From positions 310,001 to 374,000 of the forward strand of contig NZ_JACYFC010000002.1 of the NCBI RefSeq assembly GCF_014803385.1: DNA of 64,000 nucleotides. Reading direction: 5' to 3'. A program made the translations under genes and the position numbers. Each line of letters starts with the position of its first letter. Position 1 is the first letter of the stretch. The stretch comes from Marinomonas colpomeniae (GTDB taxonomy: Bacteria; Pseudomonadota; Gammaproteobacteria; Pseudomonadales; Marinomonadaceae). The notes below the pieces were generated by a model that was not told the origin of the DNA, ran no database searches, and was given only the letters and a program-made list of their open reading frames with translations. Positions 1 to 9,346 of the stretch are shown piece by piece.

Positions 1-181
1 CGGGGCGGGGCGAAATTCCCCACCGGCGGTAATTTGTTTAAATTTACTAATCAAATGTTAGTGGATGGTAATAAAAAGCCCGCGAGCGCTTAATTTTTTT
101 GGTTATATTAAGAAGTTAAGGTCAGCAGATCTGGTGTAACTCCAGAGCCGACGGTTACAGTCCGGATGATAGAAGATCGAC
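1..181 (+). promoter_or_regulatory. FMN riboswitch (RFN element)
   Basis: The leader carries the conserved RFN blocks in order: the GGGGCGAAATTCCCCACCGG core at the left edge, the AGCCCGCGAGCG block near 78-90, GGTCAGCAGATCTGGTG near 120-136, CCAGAGCCGACGG near 142-154 and AGTCCGGATGATAGAAGA near 159-176. Established knowledge: this aptamer binds FMN and represses riboflavin synthesis or transport genes. The first few bases of the basal stem may lie outside the window. The next start codon is about 120 nt downstream, leaving room for an expression platform; I could not assign a clear terminator or sequestering stem. Confidence 0.95.
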
Positions 182-301
182 CAAGTGTTAGTGGCTTTTG
201 ATGGTATTCAGAAGCTTCTTTTCTGTGCTTTTTATGGCTCCAATACTTGGTATATTCGTACTCATCACCCCTGTGCATCTTATTCATTTGGAGAAACCAA
301 G

Positions 302-1237
302 ATGGCAGGAATACTTTTTATCATGATCGCGTGCTTTACGTGGGCGCTTGATACTTTAATTCGTTACCCTTTACTGGGGTCGGGTTATTCCGCACTGCAA
401 ATTGTTTTAATCGAACACCTTACGCTAGTAGTTATTATCAGCCCTTTGATATGTCGCTATCGCTATGTTTTCCGCCACTTATCACTCAACAGTCTCTTAT
501 GTTTGTTATTTATTGGTGGAATCGGCTCAGCGGTTGGTACCCTGGCGTTCACTGAAGCTTTTCGATACCTGAATCCAACGGTTGTTATTTTGTTGCAAAA
601 ACTACAACCGATTATTGCCATCTTGCTGGCCTATTGGTTTTTGAAAGAACGTATTGAAGGTCAGTTTCTGCGCTGGGCCATAGTTATTTTGTCAGGTAGT
701 TTTATTATGATGTGGCCTGATTTACGTTTGTTGAGTGATGCACAATGGCATTATTCAAGCGACAGTATGAGTTTATTAAAAGGTTATGGTTTTACCTTAA
801 TTGCAGTTGTTGCTTGGGGCGCTGCGACTGTGTGCGGTAAATACCTTTCACATCAAAATGTTCCTGCAAACGCGATTATGTCTGGTCGTTTTGTCGCGGG
901 GTTGTTGGTTTTAGTACCGTTAGCGATGATGCAGACAGAAAGTCTGACCGCGATTGTGCCTGTGGATTTGAGCCTAATTATTATCATGGCCCTATTAAGT
1001 GGCTTAATAGGTATGTGGTTCTATTATCGAGGCTTAAAGACAGTACCTGCTCAAATGGCAACCTTGGCCGAGTTATCTTTTCCTGTATTTGCGGCTAGCA
1101 TTAATTGGCTTTTCCTAGACAAAGGATTAACCAGTTACCAAATTATTGGTGGGAGTATTTTGATTCTTGGCAACATTGGCTTACGCATGAAAGAGCTTCG
1201 TCACACAGAGTTAATTACAGAAACGCATCAATCCTAA
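302..1237 (+). CDS. ribN: EamA/DMT-family transporter, probable riboflavin importer (RibN-like)
   Basis: A hydrophobic protein of 311 aa with about ten membrane segments and the two-fold repeat of the drug/metabolite transporter (EamA) superfamily. The ATG at 302 is chosen because GGAGA lies just upstream; the frame stays open back to 185 but that extension is not membrane-like and runs into the riboswitch leader. The FMN riboswitch immediately upstream is the main functional clue: DMT proteins under RFN control are riboflavin transporters of the RibN type. The family assignment is firm and the substrate is inferred from the regulation. The gene appears monocistronic, followed by a strong terminator at 1282-1315. 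Confidence 0.8.
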   Translation: MAGILFIMIACFTWALDTLIRYPLLGSGYSALQIVLIEHLTLVVIISPLICRYRYVFRHLSLNSLLCLLFIGGIGSAVGTLAFTEAFRYLNPTVVILLQKLQPIIAILLAYWFLKERIEGQFLRWAIVILSGSFIMMWPDLRLLSDAQWHYSSDSMSLLKGYGFTLIAVVAWGAATVCGKYLSHQNVPANAIMSGRFVAGLLVLVPLAMMQTESLTAIVPVDLSLIIIMALLSGLIGMWFYYRGLKTVPAQMATLAELSFPVFAASINWLFLDKGLTSYQIIGGSILILGNIGLRMKELRHTELITETHQS

Positions 1238-1281
1238 TTATTTTCTACTCTGCGTTTTAGGGTTCTAGTTAACAATGACTT

Positions 1282-1315
1282 AAAGAGTCTGATGATATAC
1301 ATCAGACTCTTTTTT
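1282..1315 (+). terminator. Rho-independent terminator after the riboflavin transporter gene
   Basis: The hairpin arms AAAGAGTCTGATG and CATCAGACTCTTT flank a short ATATA loop and run into a T tract. It can fold on both strands and separates the riboswitch-controlled gene from the MFS gene. Confidence 0.9.
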
Positions 1316-1400
1316 ACATTTATAAAGACCATATTAAAATACCTCGCACAAATGAGCTTCTTTTACTTTAGAATAGAGACCTTAAACTTGTCCAAATGAT

Positions 1401-1435
1401 CAATTTTATCGATTCAAATAGAATCGATAAAATTG
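1401..1435. promoter_or_regulatory. Perfect 15-bp inverted repeat upstream of the MFS gene
   Basis: CAATTTTATCGATTC and its exact reverse complement are separated by AAATA and end 23 bp before the MFS start codon. No T tract of terminator length follows, so an operator for an unidentified regulator, or a 5' UTR hairpin, is more likely than a terminator. Confidence 0.6.
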
Positions 1436-1458
1436 TTTGTCTCTAGTAAGGAAAATAG

Positions 1459-2685
1459 ATGTCACGCGACTCTGTGAATAATCCAGCTCCAGTTCCAGCT
1501 CCAGCACCAAAAACTCAGCTTCTTGAGATCGTACTTCTGTGGATTGCAGGCGTGAGTACTGCGATGCAGTTCGCAAAATTCTCGGTGTCTTATGATGCTG
1601 TTTTACAACACTATCAAACCAGCGCAACAATGACAGGAATGGCGCTTTCGATTTTAGGTGTTGCAGGGCTAATGTTCGGCGTATTTGGTGGCATTATCGC
1701 TAGTCGAGTAGGCTATTTAAAGGTATTGATGGGCGCCTTGCTTTTAGGGGGCTTACTCTCATTTATTCAGTCATTACTGCCAAACTTTACCTTGTTAATA
1801 ATTACTCGATTAATTGAGGGCTTCTCTCAATTAGGTGTTGTTGTTACGGCTCCAACGTTAATCGCTAAATTAAGCGCGCCTCAGCATCGTTCCTTGAGTA
1901 TGGGGTTATGGGCAACTTTCTTTGGTGTTGCATTTGCCGTAAGCGGTTGGTTAGGCAAAGCCATATTAGACCAATATGGCTTAAGTGAATTATTCTTTAG
2001 TCATGGCGTATTAATTACTAGCATGGCTGTAATTTTGTATTTTTTATTACGTAATAATCCTGTATTAAATATTGAACCTGTAGCCGTTAATCAAGGCAGC
2101 TTTCTTCGTCAAATGGCGCGAGTGTATCGTAATCCGCGATCGCTATTACCGAGCGTCGTCTTTCTTTTCTATACTTGTACGCTTGTGTCGTTATTAACCT
2201 ATGCTCCTCGCTTAGTAGACGATGCAAAACTGCAGGCATTATTGATGGTGTGTTTACCATTGGTCAGTACATGCGGGACCTTTCTTGCAGGCGCATTGGC
2301 ACAATACGTAATGCGGCCACAACATGTCGCTTTAATGGCTTATTCAGGGATAGGAATTAGTGCGTTGACCTTATCTTCTTTATTGGATCAGCCAATCGTA
2401 TTTGGGTTGGCGGTCGGCGTGCTGATTTTGTTTCTTGGTATGGTGTCTGGCGCATCAATGGCGATGATTCCTGCATTAGCTCGTAATCCAAGTGAGCAGG
2501 CGCAAAGCTATGGTCTTATTGCTCAATTCGGTAATCTTGGTGGAACCATTGGACCCCCTTCGTTTGCTCTATTAATTTCGCTCTATGGAATCTACGGCCT
2601 AGTTTCATTAGTACTGCTGATATGTAGTTTAGGTATTGTGTTTAGTTTCTTGGCAAATCGAATAAAATCGACTGAATCTGTTTAG
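1459..2685 (+). CDS. MFS transporter
   Basis: A 408-aa protein with about twelve hydrophobic segments, typical of the major facilitator superfamily. The N-terminus has a short Pro/Ala-rich tail (residues 9-18) before the first membrane helix. A loop with GGIIASRVGYLKVL around residue 76 matches the MFS loop 2-3 signature (G-x3-D-R-x-G-R type, relaxed). AAGGAAA precedes the ATG. The substrate cannot be told from sequence. The perfect inverted repeat at 1401-1435 suggests control by a dedicated repressor or activator, but no regulator gene is adjacent. Confidence 0.8.
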   Translation: MSRDSVNNPAPVPAPAPKTQLLEIVLLWIAGVSTAMQFAKFSVSYDAVLQHYQTSATMTGMALSILGVAGLMFGVFGGIIASRVGYLKVLMGALLLGGLLSFIQSLLPNFTLLIITRLIEGFSQLGVVVTAPTLIAKLSAPQHRSLSMGLWATFFGVAFAVSGWLGKAILDQYGLSELFFSHGVLITSMAVILYFLLRNNPVLNIEPVAVNQGSFLRQMARVYRNPRSLLPSVVFLFYTCTLVSLLTYAPRLVDDAKLQALLMVCLPLVSTCGTFLAGALAQYVMRPQHVALMAYSGIGISALTLSSLLDQPIVFGLAVGVLILFLGMVSGASMAMIPALARNPSEQAQSYGLIAQFGNLGGTIGPPSFALLISLYGIYGLVSLVLLICSLGIVFSFLANRIKSTESV

Positions 2686-2850
2686 CCCTATGGGGGTTAA
2701 TAAACATTCGAATTGTGTCAATAATAGGGATAGGTTAAAAAAGCAGGAATGAGTTGTAACATTTTCACTTTTTTGACGTCTAATCTTCATATTATCAGTT
2801 TAATAACTAATTTGAGCTGAATTCGAATCGGTTTTGTTGGAGTCTGCTAA

Positions 2851-5001
2851 ATGAAAAAAATTGGATTGTTGGTGTTAATTGCAGCGATTGTCGCTGGATT
2901 TTTCTACTTTGATCTTCACCAACTACTAACATTAGATGGTTTAAAATCTGGCCTGACACAGTTTGAAGAGTGGCGTAGTGCTAGCCCAGTCTTAGTGACT
3001 GGCGGTTTCTTATTGCTTTATATAGCAGTAACCGCTTTGTCTTTGCCTGGCGCTGTCATTATGACCTTGGCGGCAGGTGCTCTTTTTGGCTTAGTGTTAG
3101 GAACTGTAATTGTTTCTTTTGCCAGCAGTATTGGCGCAACATTAGCATTTCTTGCCTCACGTTATTTACTGCAAAGTACCGTTCAAAAACGCTTTGGAGA
3201 TCGCCTTAAAGCGTTTAATGAAGGTGTTGAAAAAGACGGTGCCTTTTACTTATTCACCCTTCGTCTTGTGCCTGTTTTCCCTTTCTTCCTTATAAATTTG
3301 GTAATGGGTTTAACGAAACTTCGTGCTTTTACATTTTACTGGGCAAGCCAATTAGGCATGTTAGTCGGTACAGTAATTTATGTGAATGCAGGAACTCAGC
3401 TTGGTCAACTTGAAAGTTTGTCAGGTATTTTGTCTCCTTCATTATTGTTCTCTTTTGTCTTGTTAGGGTTACTTCCTTTAATGGCTAAAAAAATAGTAGA
3501 AATTATCAAAGCGCGTCGTGTCTACAAAGGATTCACGAAACCAAAATCATTTGATCGTAACCTTATTGTAATTGGTGGCGGTGCTGGTGGCTTAGTAAGT
3601 GCTTACATCGCAGCGGCAGTAAAAGCAAAAGTGACTTTAATCGAAGCAAATAAAATGGGCGGCGATTGTTTAAACTACGGTTGTATCCCAAGTAAAGCTT
3701 TGATTAAAAGTGCGAAAGTTGCGCAGCAAATGCGTCATGCCGAAAACTATGGTTTAGACAGCAGCGAACCAACTTTTTCATTCAAAAAGGTTATGGCACG
3801 TGTTCATGATGTTATTAGTAAAATAGAGCCTCATGACAGTGTTGAGCGTTATACAGAACTAGGTGTAGACGTAGTGCAGGGTTATGCAAAACTTATTGAC
3901 CCTTGGACGGTAGAAATCCAGTTAAACGATGGTGGTACTCAACGTCTGACTGCCCGTAGTATTGTTTTAGCGACAGGTGCTCGTCCATTTGTTCCTGATT
4001 TACCAGGTTTGAATGACGTGGGTTATTACACAAGCGATAACTTGTGGGAAGAATTTGCTAAGTTTGATGAGCCACCAAAACGTCTTGTTGTATTAGGTGG
4101 TGGCCCAATTGGCTCTGAATTGGCTCAAAGTTTTGCTCGTCTAGGCTCTAATGTGACTCAGGTTGAGCGTGCTGCGCGTATTATGGCGAGAGAAGATGAA
4201 GAAGTGTCTGAGCTGGTTCAAGAGAGTATGAGATCAGATGGTGTAACCATTCTAACGTCTCACAATGCCATTCGTTGTGAAAAAGACGGTGATGTTAAGC
4301 GCTTAATCGTTGAAAAAGACGGTGTTGAAACCGTCATTGAGTTTGATGCGTTGCTTTGTGCTGTAGGCCGTCAAGCACGTCTTGAAGGCTACGGTTTAGA
4401 AAATCTAGGCGTTGAAACAAACCGCAATATTGTAACAAACGATTATCTTGAAACTTTGTTCCCGAATATCTTCGCTGTAGGCGATGTGGCTGGCCCTTAT
4501 CAGTTTACTCATGTTGCCGCCCATCAGGCTTGGTTTGCTGCTGTGAATGCGTTATTTGGTAACTTTAAGAAGTTCCGTGCAGATTACAGAGTAATTCCAT
4601 GGGCGACCTTTGTTGATCCTGAAGTGGCTCGTGTGGGTTTAAGTGAGCAAGATGCAAAAGAGCAAGGCATTGCTTATGAAATGGTTCGTTATGGACTTGA
4701 TGACTTAGATCGTGCCATTGCAGAAAGTGCGACGGCAGGCTTTGTTAAAGTGTTAACGGTTCCGGGCAAAGACAAAATTTTAGGTGTCACCATTGTTGGT
4801 GAGCATTCTGGTGAGTTATTGGCTGAATTCGTCTTAGCAATGAAACATGGTTTAGGTCTGAACAAAATTCTGGGTACGATCCACACTTACCCAACGTGGG
4901 CTGAGTCAAACAAATACGCAGCGGGCGAGTGGAAGCGAGCTCATACACCAGAGCGTATATTGGCTTGGGTAGAAAAATACCACACATGGCGTCGAGGCTA
5001 A
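2851..5001 (+). CDS. VTT/DedA-like membrane domain fused to a pyridine nucleotide-disulfide oxidoreductase
   Basis: A two-part protein of 716 aa. Residues 1-225 form a membrane domain of the SNARE-associated/VTT (TVP38/DedA) type. From about residue 237 follows a class I flavin disulfide reductase: FAD-binding GGGAGG, redox pair in GGDCLNYGCIPSK near residue 270, NAD(P)-binding GGGPIGSELAQ near 413, AVGDVAG near 548, and a C-terminal dimerisation domain with HTYPTWAE near 678. It resembles mercuric reductase and lipoamide dehydrogenase but lacks an N-terminal HMA domain and the C-terminal Cys pair of MerA, so mercury is not implied. The gene is followed 4 bp later by a DUF547 gene, probably in the same transcript. 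Such fusions occur in marine gammaproteobacteria; the substrate is unknown. Confidence 0.88.
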   Translation: MKKIGLLVLIAAIVAGFFYFDLHQLLTLDGLKSGLTQFEEWRSASPVLVTGGFLLLYIAVTALSLPGAVIMTLAAGALFGLVLGTVIVSFASSIGATLAFLASRYLLQSTVQKRFGDRLKAFNEGVEKDGAFYLFTLRLVPVFPFFLINLVMGLTKLRAFTFYWASQLGMLVGTVIYVNAGTQLGQLESLSGILSPSLLFSFVLLGLLPLMAKKIVEIIKARRVYKGFTKPKSFDRNLIVIGGGAGGLVSAYIAAAVKAKVTLIEANKMGGDCLNYGCIPSKALIKSAKVAQQMRHAENYGLDSSEPTFSFKKVMARVHDVISKIEPHDSVERYTELGVDVVQGYAKLIDPWTVEIQLNDGGTQRLTARSIVLATGARPFVPDLPGLNDVGYYTSDNLWEEFAKFDEPPKRLVVLGGGPIGSELAQSFARLGSNVTQVERAARIMAREDEEVSELVQESMRSDGVTILTSHNAIRCEKDGDVKRLIVEKDGVETVIEFDALLCAVGRQARLEGYGLENLGVETNRNIVTNDYLETLFPNIFAVGDVAGPYQFTHVAAHQAWFAAVNALFGNFKKFRADYRVIPWATFVDPEVARVGLSEQDAKEQGIAYEMVRYGLDDLDRAIAESATAGFVKVLTVPGKDKILGVTIVGEHSGELLAEFVLAMKHGLGLNKILGTIHTYPTWAESNKYAAGEWKRAHTPERILAWVEKYHTWRRG

Positions 5002-5005
5002 TCAA

Positions 5006-5809
5006 ATGAAAAAATGGCTGATTACTTTATTCGCGGTTATTGGATTACAAAGTACGATGGTGAATGCTGAAAACGCATTTGACCATTCATCATGGAATGA
5101 CTTGCTACAGCAAAATGTACACCTCTTGAATGGCGGTCAAGCTAGCCAAGTGGATTATCAGGGGTTTGCAGATGACAGGACGTCTTTGAAAAATTACTTA
5201 GAGAGTTTGGCTCAAGTTAGTCAAACTGAATTCGATAACTGGCCTAAAAATGATCAGTTAGCGTTTTTAATCAACACCTATAATGCGTGGACGGTTGAGC
5301 TTATTTTAACTAAGTGGCCTGGCCTGAAATCTATTAAAGATCTTGGTAGTCTGTTTAGCTCTCCTTGGAGTAAAAGTATCGTATCTCTGTTTGGTAAAAA
5401 ATACTCTTTGGACGATGTTGAGCACAAGTTGATTCGTGGTTCAGATCGTTACAATGATCCGCGTATTCACTTTGCCGTCAACTGTGCCAGCATTGGTTGT
5501 CCTGCATTAGCGAATCAAGCTTTTCAAGGTGACAATGTTGATAGCTTATTAGAAACGCAAACAAAACTGTTTCTAGCAGATCGCAGCCGAAATCGTTTGA
5601 AAGGCAATAAAGTAGAATTGTCTTCTATTTTCAAATGGTACCGTGAAGACTTTGAAAAAAACTGGAAAGGATATAAGTCTTTAGAAGATTTTCTAGTCAG
5701 TTATTCGACTGATTTAGGGCTGACTCCTGATGCGATAGTAAAGCTTAAAGCGAAGAAATTAGACATCAAATTTCTAGACTATGATTGGGCATTGAATAAA
5801 ACGTTGTAA
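5006..5809 (+). CDS. DUF547 domain protein, exported
   Basis: 267 aa with an N-terminal signal peptide (charged MKKW, hydrophobic stretch, likely cleavage after VNA at about residue 21). The remainder has the DUF547 pattern, including FLINTYNAW near residue 88 and HFAVNCASIGCPAL near residue 155; the conserved Cys and His recall papain-like folds, but no activity is established. The start lies 4 bp after the upstream stop and uses GAGG inside the end of the previous gene, so translation is probably coupled. The pairing with the membrane flavoprotein suggests a joint envelope role; this is inference. Confidence 0.85.
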   Translation: MKKWLITLFAVIGLQSTMVNAENAFDHSSWNDLLQQNVHLLNGGQASQVDYQGFADDRTSLKNYLESLAQVSQTEFDNWPKNDQLAFLINTYNAWTVELILTKWPGLKSIKDLGSLFSSPWSKSIVSLFGKKYSLDDVEHKLIRGSDRYNDPRIHFAVNCASIGCPALANQAFQGDNVDSLLETQTKLFLADRSRNRLKGNKVELSSIFKWYREDFEKNWKGYKSLEDFLVSYSTDLGLTPDAIVKLKAKKLDIKFLDYDWALNKTL

Positions 5810-5839
5810 AGCACATTTTTTGAGTGTGTGATGAATAGC

Positions 5840-6745
5840 CTATTCTTCTACGGGAGAATAGTTCTTCATCATTTCCCAAAATAATTTTGCTTGATAGCTT
5901 TGAGTTTGATGACGCATGCGAATCATAAAAATAGGCAATTGGCTCTGTGAGGTAAAATTTTCTATTTCTATGGGAATTAGCTGACCACCGTCAAGTTCAG
6001 AATTAATAGTATGCTTTGGCATTCTTGCCCAACCTAAACCATGCAGCAGCATGGTTTTTTTTGCTTGAAAATCATTCACGTACCAACGCTTTCCTGTTGG
6101 TAAAATGTATCTATGACCATTTTCAGTGGCGCTTTCTGCAGTATTACTTACTAAGATTTGTGGCAGTTTATAAAGTTGTTGAGGCTTGATTTTTGTACCA
6201 TTGCTATTGAACGTATTAAAGCATTCTGGGCTGACGACAGTGATCATCTGTATTTTATTTAATTCAATGAAAGCGTGTCTATCATCTAATCCGTATCTCG
6301 GGCCAATGGCAATATCACATTTGTTTTTTATTAACCTCTCTTGGACGCCATAGAGATGATCTGTGGTGATGTCTAAAGAAATATCAGGATAATGTAGTTG
6401 GAAGGCTTTAATCCGACCCATACAGTCGCTATCGAGCCCCATAAGACTCAAACAAATAGCCAAAGGCGTAGTTGTTCCTTGAGCAAGGTCATGGCCAAGA
6501 TTATCCAGTTGTTGGGCTTGGGACAAAAGCTTTTTACTTTGTAGAAAGAAAGCATGACCGGCTGATGTTAATGTGGGTCGATAACTGTCCCGATCAAATA
6601 AAGAAATACCGTATTGCTCTTCTAGTATTCTAATAGAGGCGCTAATAGCTGGCTGAGTTTTGTGTATTGCTTCAGCTGCAGAGCGAAAGCTACCTGTTTC
6701 AACAACTGCAATAAAAGCCCTGAGTTGGTCTAACTTCATATTCAT
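5840..6745 (-). CDS. LysR-family transcriptional regulator
   Basis: 301 aa with a typical N-terminal winged helix-turn-helix (residues 3-62: LRAFIAVVETGSFRSAAEAI, then TQPAISASIRILEEQYGISLFDR) and a C-terminal LysR substrate-binding domain. It is transcribed divergently from the TauE/SafE-type transporter at 6872, the usual arrangement for a LysR regulator and its target. The palindrome ATAATTAATTAT at 6754-6765, just before its start codon, is a candidate autoregulatory site. The inducer is unknown. An alternative ATG two codons in is possible. Confidence 0.93.
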   Translation of the reverse strand: MNMKLDQLRAFIAVVETGSFRSAAEAIHKTQPAISASIRILEEQYGISLFDRDSYRPTLTSAGHAFFLQSKKLLSQAQQLDNLGHDLAQGTTTPLAICLSLMGLDSDCMGRIKAFQLHYPDISLDITTDHLYGVQERLIKNKCDIAIGPRYGLDDRHAFIELNKIQMITVVSPECFNTFNSNGTKIKPQQLYKLPQILVSNTAESATENGHRYILPTGKRWYVNDFQAKKTMLLHGLGWARMPKHTINSELDGGQLIPIEIENFTSQSQLPIFMIRMRHQTQSYQAKLFWEMMKNYSPVEE

Positions 6746-6871
6746 GCCACATGATAATTAATTATGATCGTTTTAATAGAAAAACGAGATTATTTATAGT
6801 TCATTATTTGTTTTAACATAACAAGCATTAAGTACATTGTTTTGTGCGTTTTATGAAAGGAGAAGGGCTAA

Positions 6872-7597
6872 GTGGAGTTATCATTTGTTATTTTATTTTT
6901 TGCGGGTTTGATTACTGGTTTCTCGAAATTTTCAGTAGGTGGAATGGGCTTATTAGTATTGCCAATTGTGATGGTCTCTTTTCCTGGGCCGCAGGCGTTA
7001 GGGATTTTGTTGCCGCTTTATATCATCACCGATTTAATGGCTGTCGCCAGTTATAAGAATAAAATCGCATGGCCTGTATTAGCGCGGTTCTTACCTTTGG
7101 CTTTACTCGGTATTTTTATCGCGAGTCACTTTCTGGCAACGATAGATGCGGACCAATTTGTGGTTTTTTTAGGTGTCACTATTCTTGCCATGATTGCATT
7201 AGGTTTATATTTAGATTTTCGACCAACCTCTTTTATGCGTAAACCTTGGGTTGCTTACTCAATGGGCTTTTTCGGAGGTGCTGTAAGTATGATGGCTAAT
7301 GCAGCCGGTCCATTGTTTAGTTTATTTTTACTAGAGCAAAAGCTAGATAAGCCAACGTATGTCAGCACGCGTGCATGGGCGTTCTTGATTCTTAACTTTG
7401 TTAAATTTCCTTTGTATATGGGACTTGGTTTATTGTCGATGAAAACGATTGAAACAAGTTTATATGCAATCCCGGGTTTAGTGATCGGTTCATTTATTGG
7501 TTTCCACTTTTTGAAGAAGGTGAACCCAATTCAATTTAAATGGATGATCAGAATCATGTCTACGATAGCGGCGTTCAAGTTGTTTCTATTTACATAA
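6872..7597 (+). CDS. TauE/SafE-family membrane transporter
   Basis: 241 aa, seven to eight hydrophobic segments, matching the sulfite exporter TauE/SafE family (DUF81). The start is a GTG preceded by a strong AAAGGAGAAGG Shine-Dalgarno at 6856-6866; no in-frame ATG lies nearby. Glycine-rich motifs in the first helix pair (FAGLITGFSKFSVGGMG) and PLYIITDLMAV are typical. Members move sulfite, sulfonates or other organic anions, and the substrate here is undetermined. The divergent LysR gene probably regulates it. Confidence 0.85.
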   Translation: MELSFVILFFAGLITGFSKFSVGGMGLLVLPIVMVSFPGPQALGILLPLYIITDLMAVASYKNKIAWPVLARFLPLALLGIFIASHFLATIDADQFVVFLGVTILAMIALGLYLDFRPTSFMRKPWVAYSMGFFGGAVSMMANAAGPLFSLFLLEQKLDKPTYVSTRAWAFLILNFVKFPLYMGLGLLSMKTIETSLYAIPGLVIGSFIGFHFLKKVNPIQFKWMIRIMSTIAAFKLFLFT

Positions 7598-7838
7598 AAA
7601 AGTGTTTTTAAGCATTATAGAATTAAGTAAGTGTTTTCTAGTATTAGAATATGAGAAGTGGGAATAGCCAAGCTTGTTAATAAAAAAGTAAAAAATTATG
7701 ATCGCATGGTCTGTACAAAAAACATACAAAAAAATCCGATTCAACCTTGTACTAAATGATCAATTACTTATTAATTAGAGGGTAAACGATAGGATTGGAT
7801 TAATTATCGTAAAAAGCATACTTTTCGTGGAAATATGT

Positions 7839-9251
7839 ATGGAACACAATGTAAAAAGTGATATTAAGTTAGAGGACATTTTAAACACGACTCCTATTGC
7901 TGTTGGGTGGTCTAATGTCTCCTCTGATAGAGTCGAATATATCAATAAGAGTTTTAACCTACTGTTTGGCTTTAACCTGGAAGACCTCCCCGATATCGGA
8001 ACTTGGTGTCTACGTGTTTCTCATGATGCTGGTTTTTACCATAATGTTATTGAACCTTGGATCTGCAGCAGTGATGGGAATTCGTCTACCGAAGATTTAA
8101 AGACACAGTTACTTTGCAAAGACGGTTCTGTTAGACAAGTTAGTATGAGTTTTTCTACCGTAGGTGAGAAAAGGCTGTGGTATTTCAATGACGTTACAGA
8201 TTATTGGGTTGTTGAAAAACGACTTCGTACTCAAAGTAATATGCTTGAAATGGTAGCAAAAAGTTCAGCATTGAAAGATATCTTGAATGTCATCGTAAAG
8301 CAGATTCAATTAGAAAGCTCAGACTCCCTTTGCAGCGTATTGCTATTTGATAAGACTGAGCAATGTTTGAGATTGGGTGCTGCCCCTGATTTGCCGGATT
8401 TTTATAATGCCGCTGTAGATGGCATAGCGGTTGGGGCAAATATTGGTTCCTGTGGCGCCGCTGCATATTCAGGTAAGCGCGTTATAGTAGAAGATATTGC
8501 GACACATAAAAACTGGGCTCCTTTCACACAAGTGGCTCAGGAGGCTGATGTTGCAGCTTGTTGGTCTGATCCTATCATGTCCTCGAAAGGTGATTTACTT
8601 GGTACATTTGCTATTTATAAGCGCGTACCATCTTCTCCGACAGAAAAAGATTTTGAGCTTATTAACTTCGCCAGTAATTTGGTGTGTATTGCGATTGAGA
8701 GCTTCAAAGGTCAAGAAGAGCTGGAGAAGAGAGCTTACTATGACCACCTCACTGGTTTAGCCAATCGAGGTAGTTTCTTCCAGCAATGTGAAAGCATTCT
8801 AAATAAGACTCTTCTTGATGATACGCCTTTGTCTATCGTTATGATGGACGTTGATCATTTCAAAAATATCAACGACGCTTATGGACATAAAGCAGGCGAC
8901 TCTGTTTTGAAAAAATTAGCTGAAGTGAGTCAATCTGTCCTGAGGCAAGACGATCTTATTGCTCGAATAGGTGGTGAGGAATTTGCTATTTTATTGCCAT
9001 CTACCAAAGAAGAAGGCGCCATCAGAGTTGCTGAAAAACTTAGAGTTGCAATAGAAAAAAGCATGGTGTTGAGCCCCGAAAATCAGAAAATTTATCTTAC
9101 GGTGTCCTTGGGTGTCGCTTATAAGAACAGTGGTTATTGTTCTGTTGATGAGTTGTTAAGCCAAGCTGATAAAGCTTTGTACCAGTCAAAAGATGCAGGA
9201 CGGAACTGTGTGCTCTCATTAGAATGTCATGGCAGGAAGTCGTTGTTTTAA
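7839..9251 (+). CDS. Diguanylate cyclase with PAS and GAF sensor domains
   Basis: About 470 aa, cytoplasmic. An N-terminal PAS domain (to about residue 125) is followed by a GAF domain (about 135-285, with GANIGSCGAAAYSGK and VEDIATHKNW) and a GGDEF domain (about 300-465). The signature is GGEEF in RIGGEEFAILLP, an active variant, and an RxxD inhibitory site (RQDD) sits five residues before it, so product feedback is likely. The ATG at 7839 was chosen; a GTG at 7827 is an alternative and neither has a strong ribosome site. It should make c-di-GMP from GTP; the stimulus is unknown. Confidence 0.9.
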   Translation: MEHNVKSDIKLEDILNTTPIAVGWSNVSSDRVEYINKSFNLLFGFNLEDLPDIGTWCLRVSHDAGFYHNVIEPWICSSDGNSSTEDLKTQLLCKDGSVRQVSMSFSTVGEKRLWYFNDVTDYWVVEKRLRTQSNMLEMVAKSSALKDILNVIVKQIQLESSDSLCSVLLFDKTEQCLRLGAAPDLPDFYNAAVDGIAVGANIGSCGAAAYSGKRVIVEDIATHKNWAPFTQVAQEADVAACWSDPIMSSKGDLLGTFAIYKRVPSSPTEKDFELINFASNLVCIAIESFKGQEELEKRAYYDHLTGLANRGSFFQQCESILNKTLLDDTPLSIVMMDVDHFKNINDAYGHKAGDSVLKKLAEVSQSVLRQDDLIARIGGEEFAILLPSTKEEGAIRVAEKLRVAIEKSMVLSPENQKIYLTVSLGVAYKNSGYCSVDELLSQADKALYQSKDAGRNCVLSLECHGRKSLF

Positions 9252-9346
9252 CTACAATCTTGGCTTTTAGTGTTATTTTTCAGAACCACTTTGAATGGTG
9301 TGAAATCATTTAGGTAACACGCACAGAAAATATAAAAGCAGGAATC

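Noticed and set aside
2851..5001. Mercuric reductase annotation
   Set aside because: It lacks the N-terminal HMA domain and the C-terminal vicinal Cys pair; the membrane VTT domain points to a different family.
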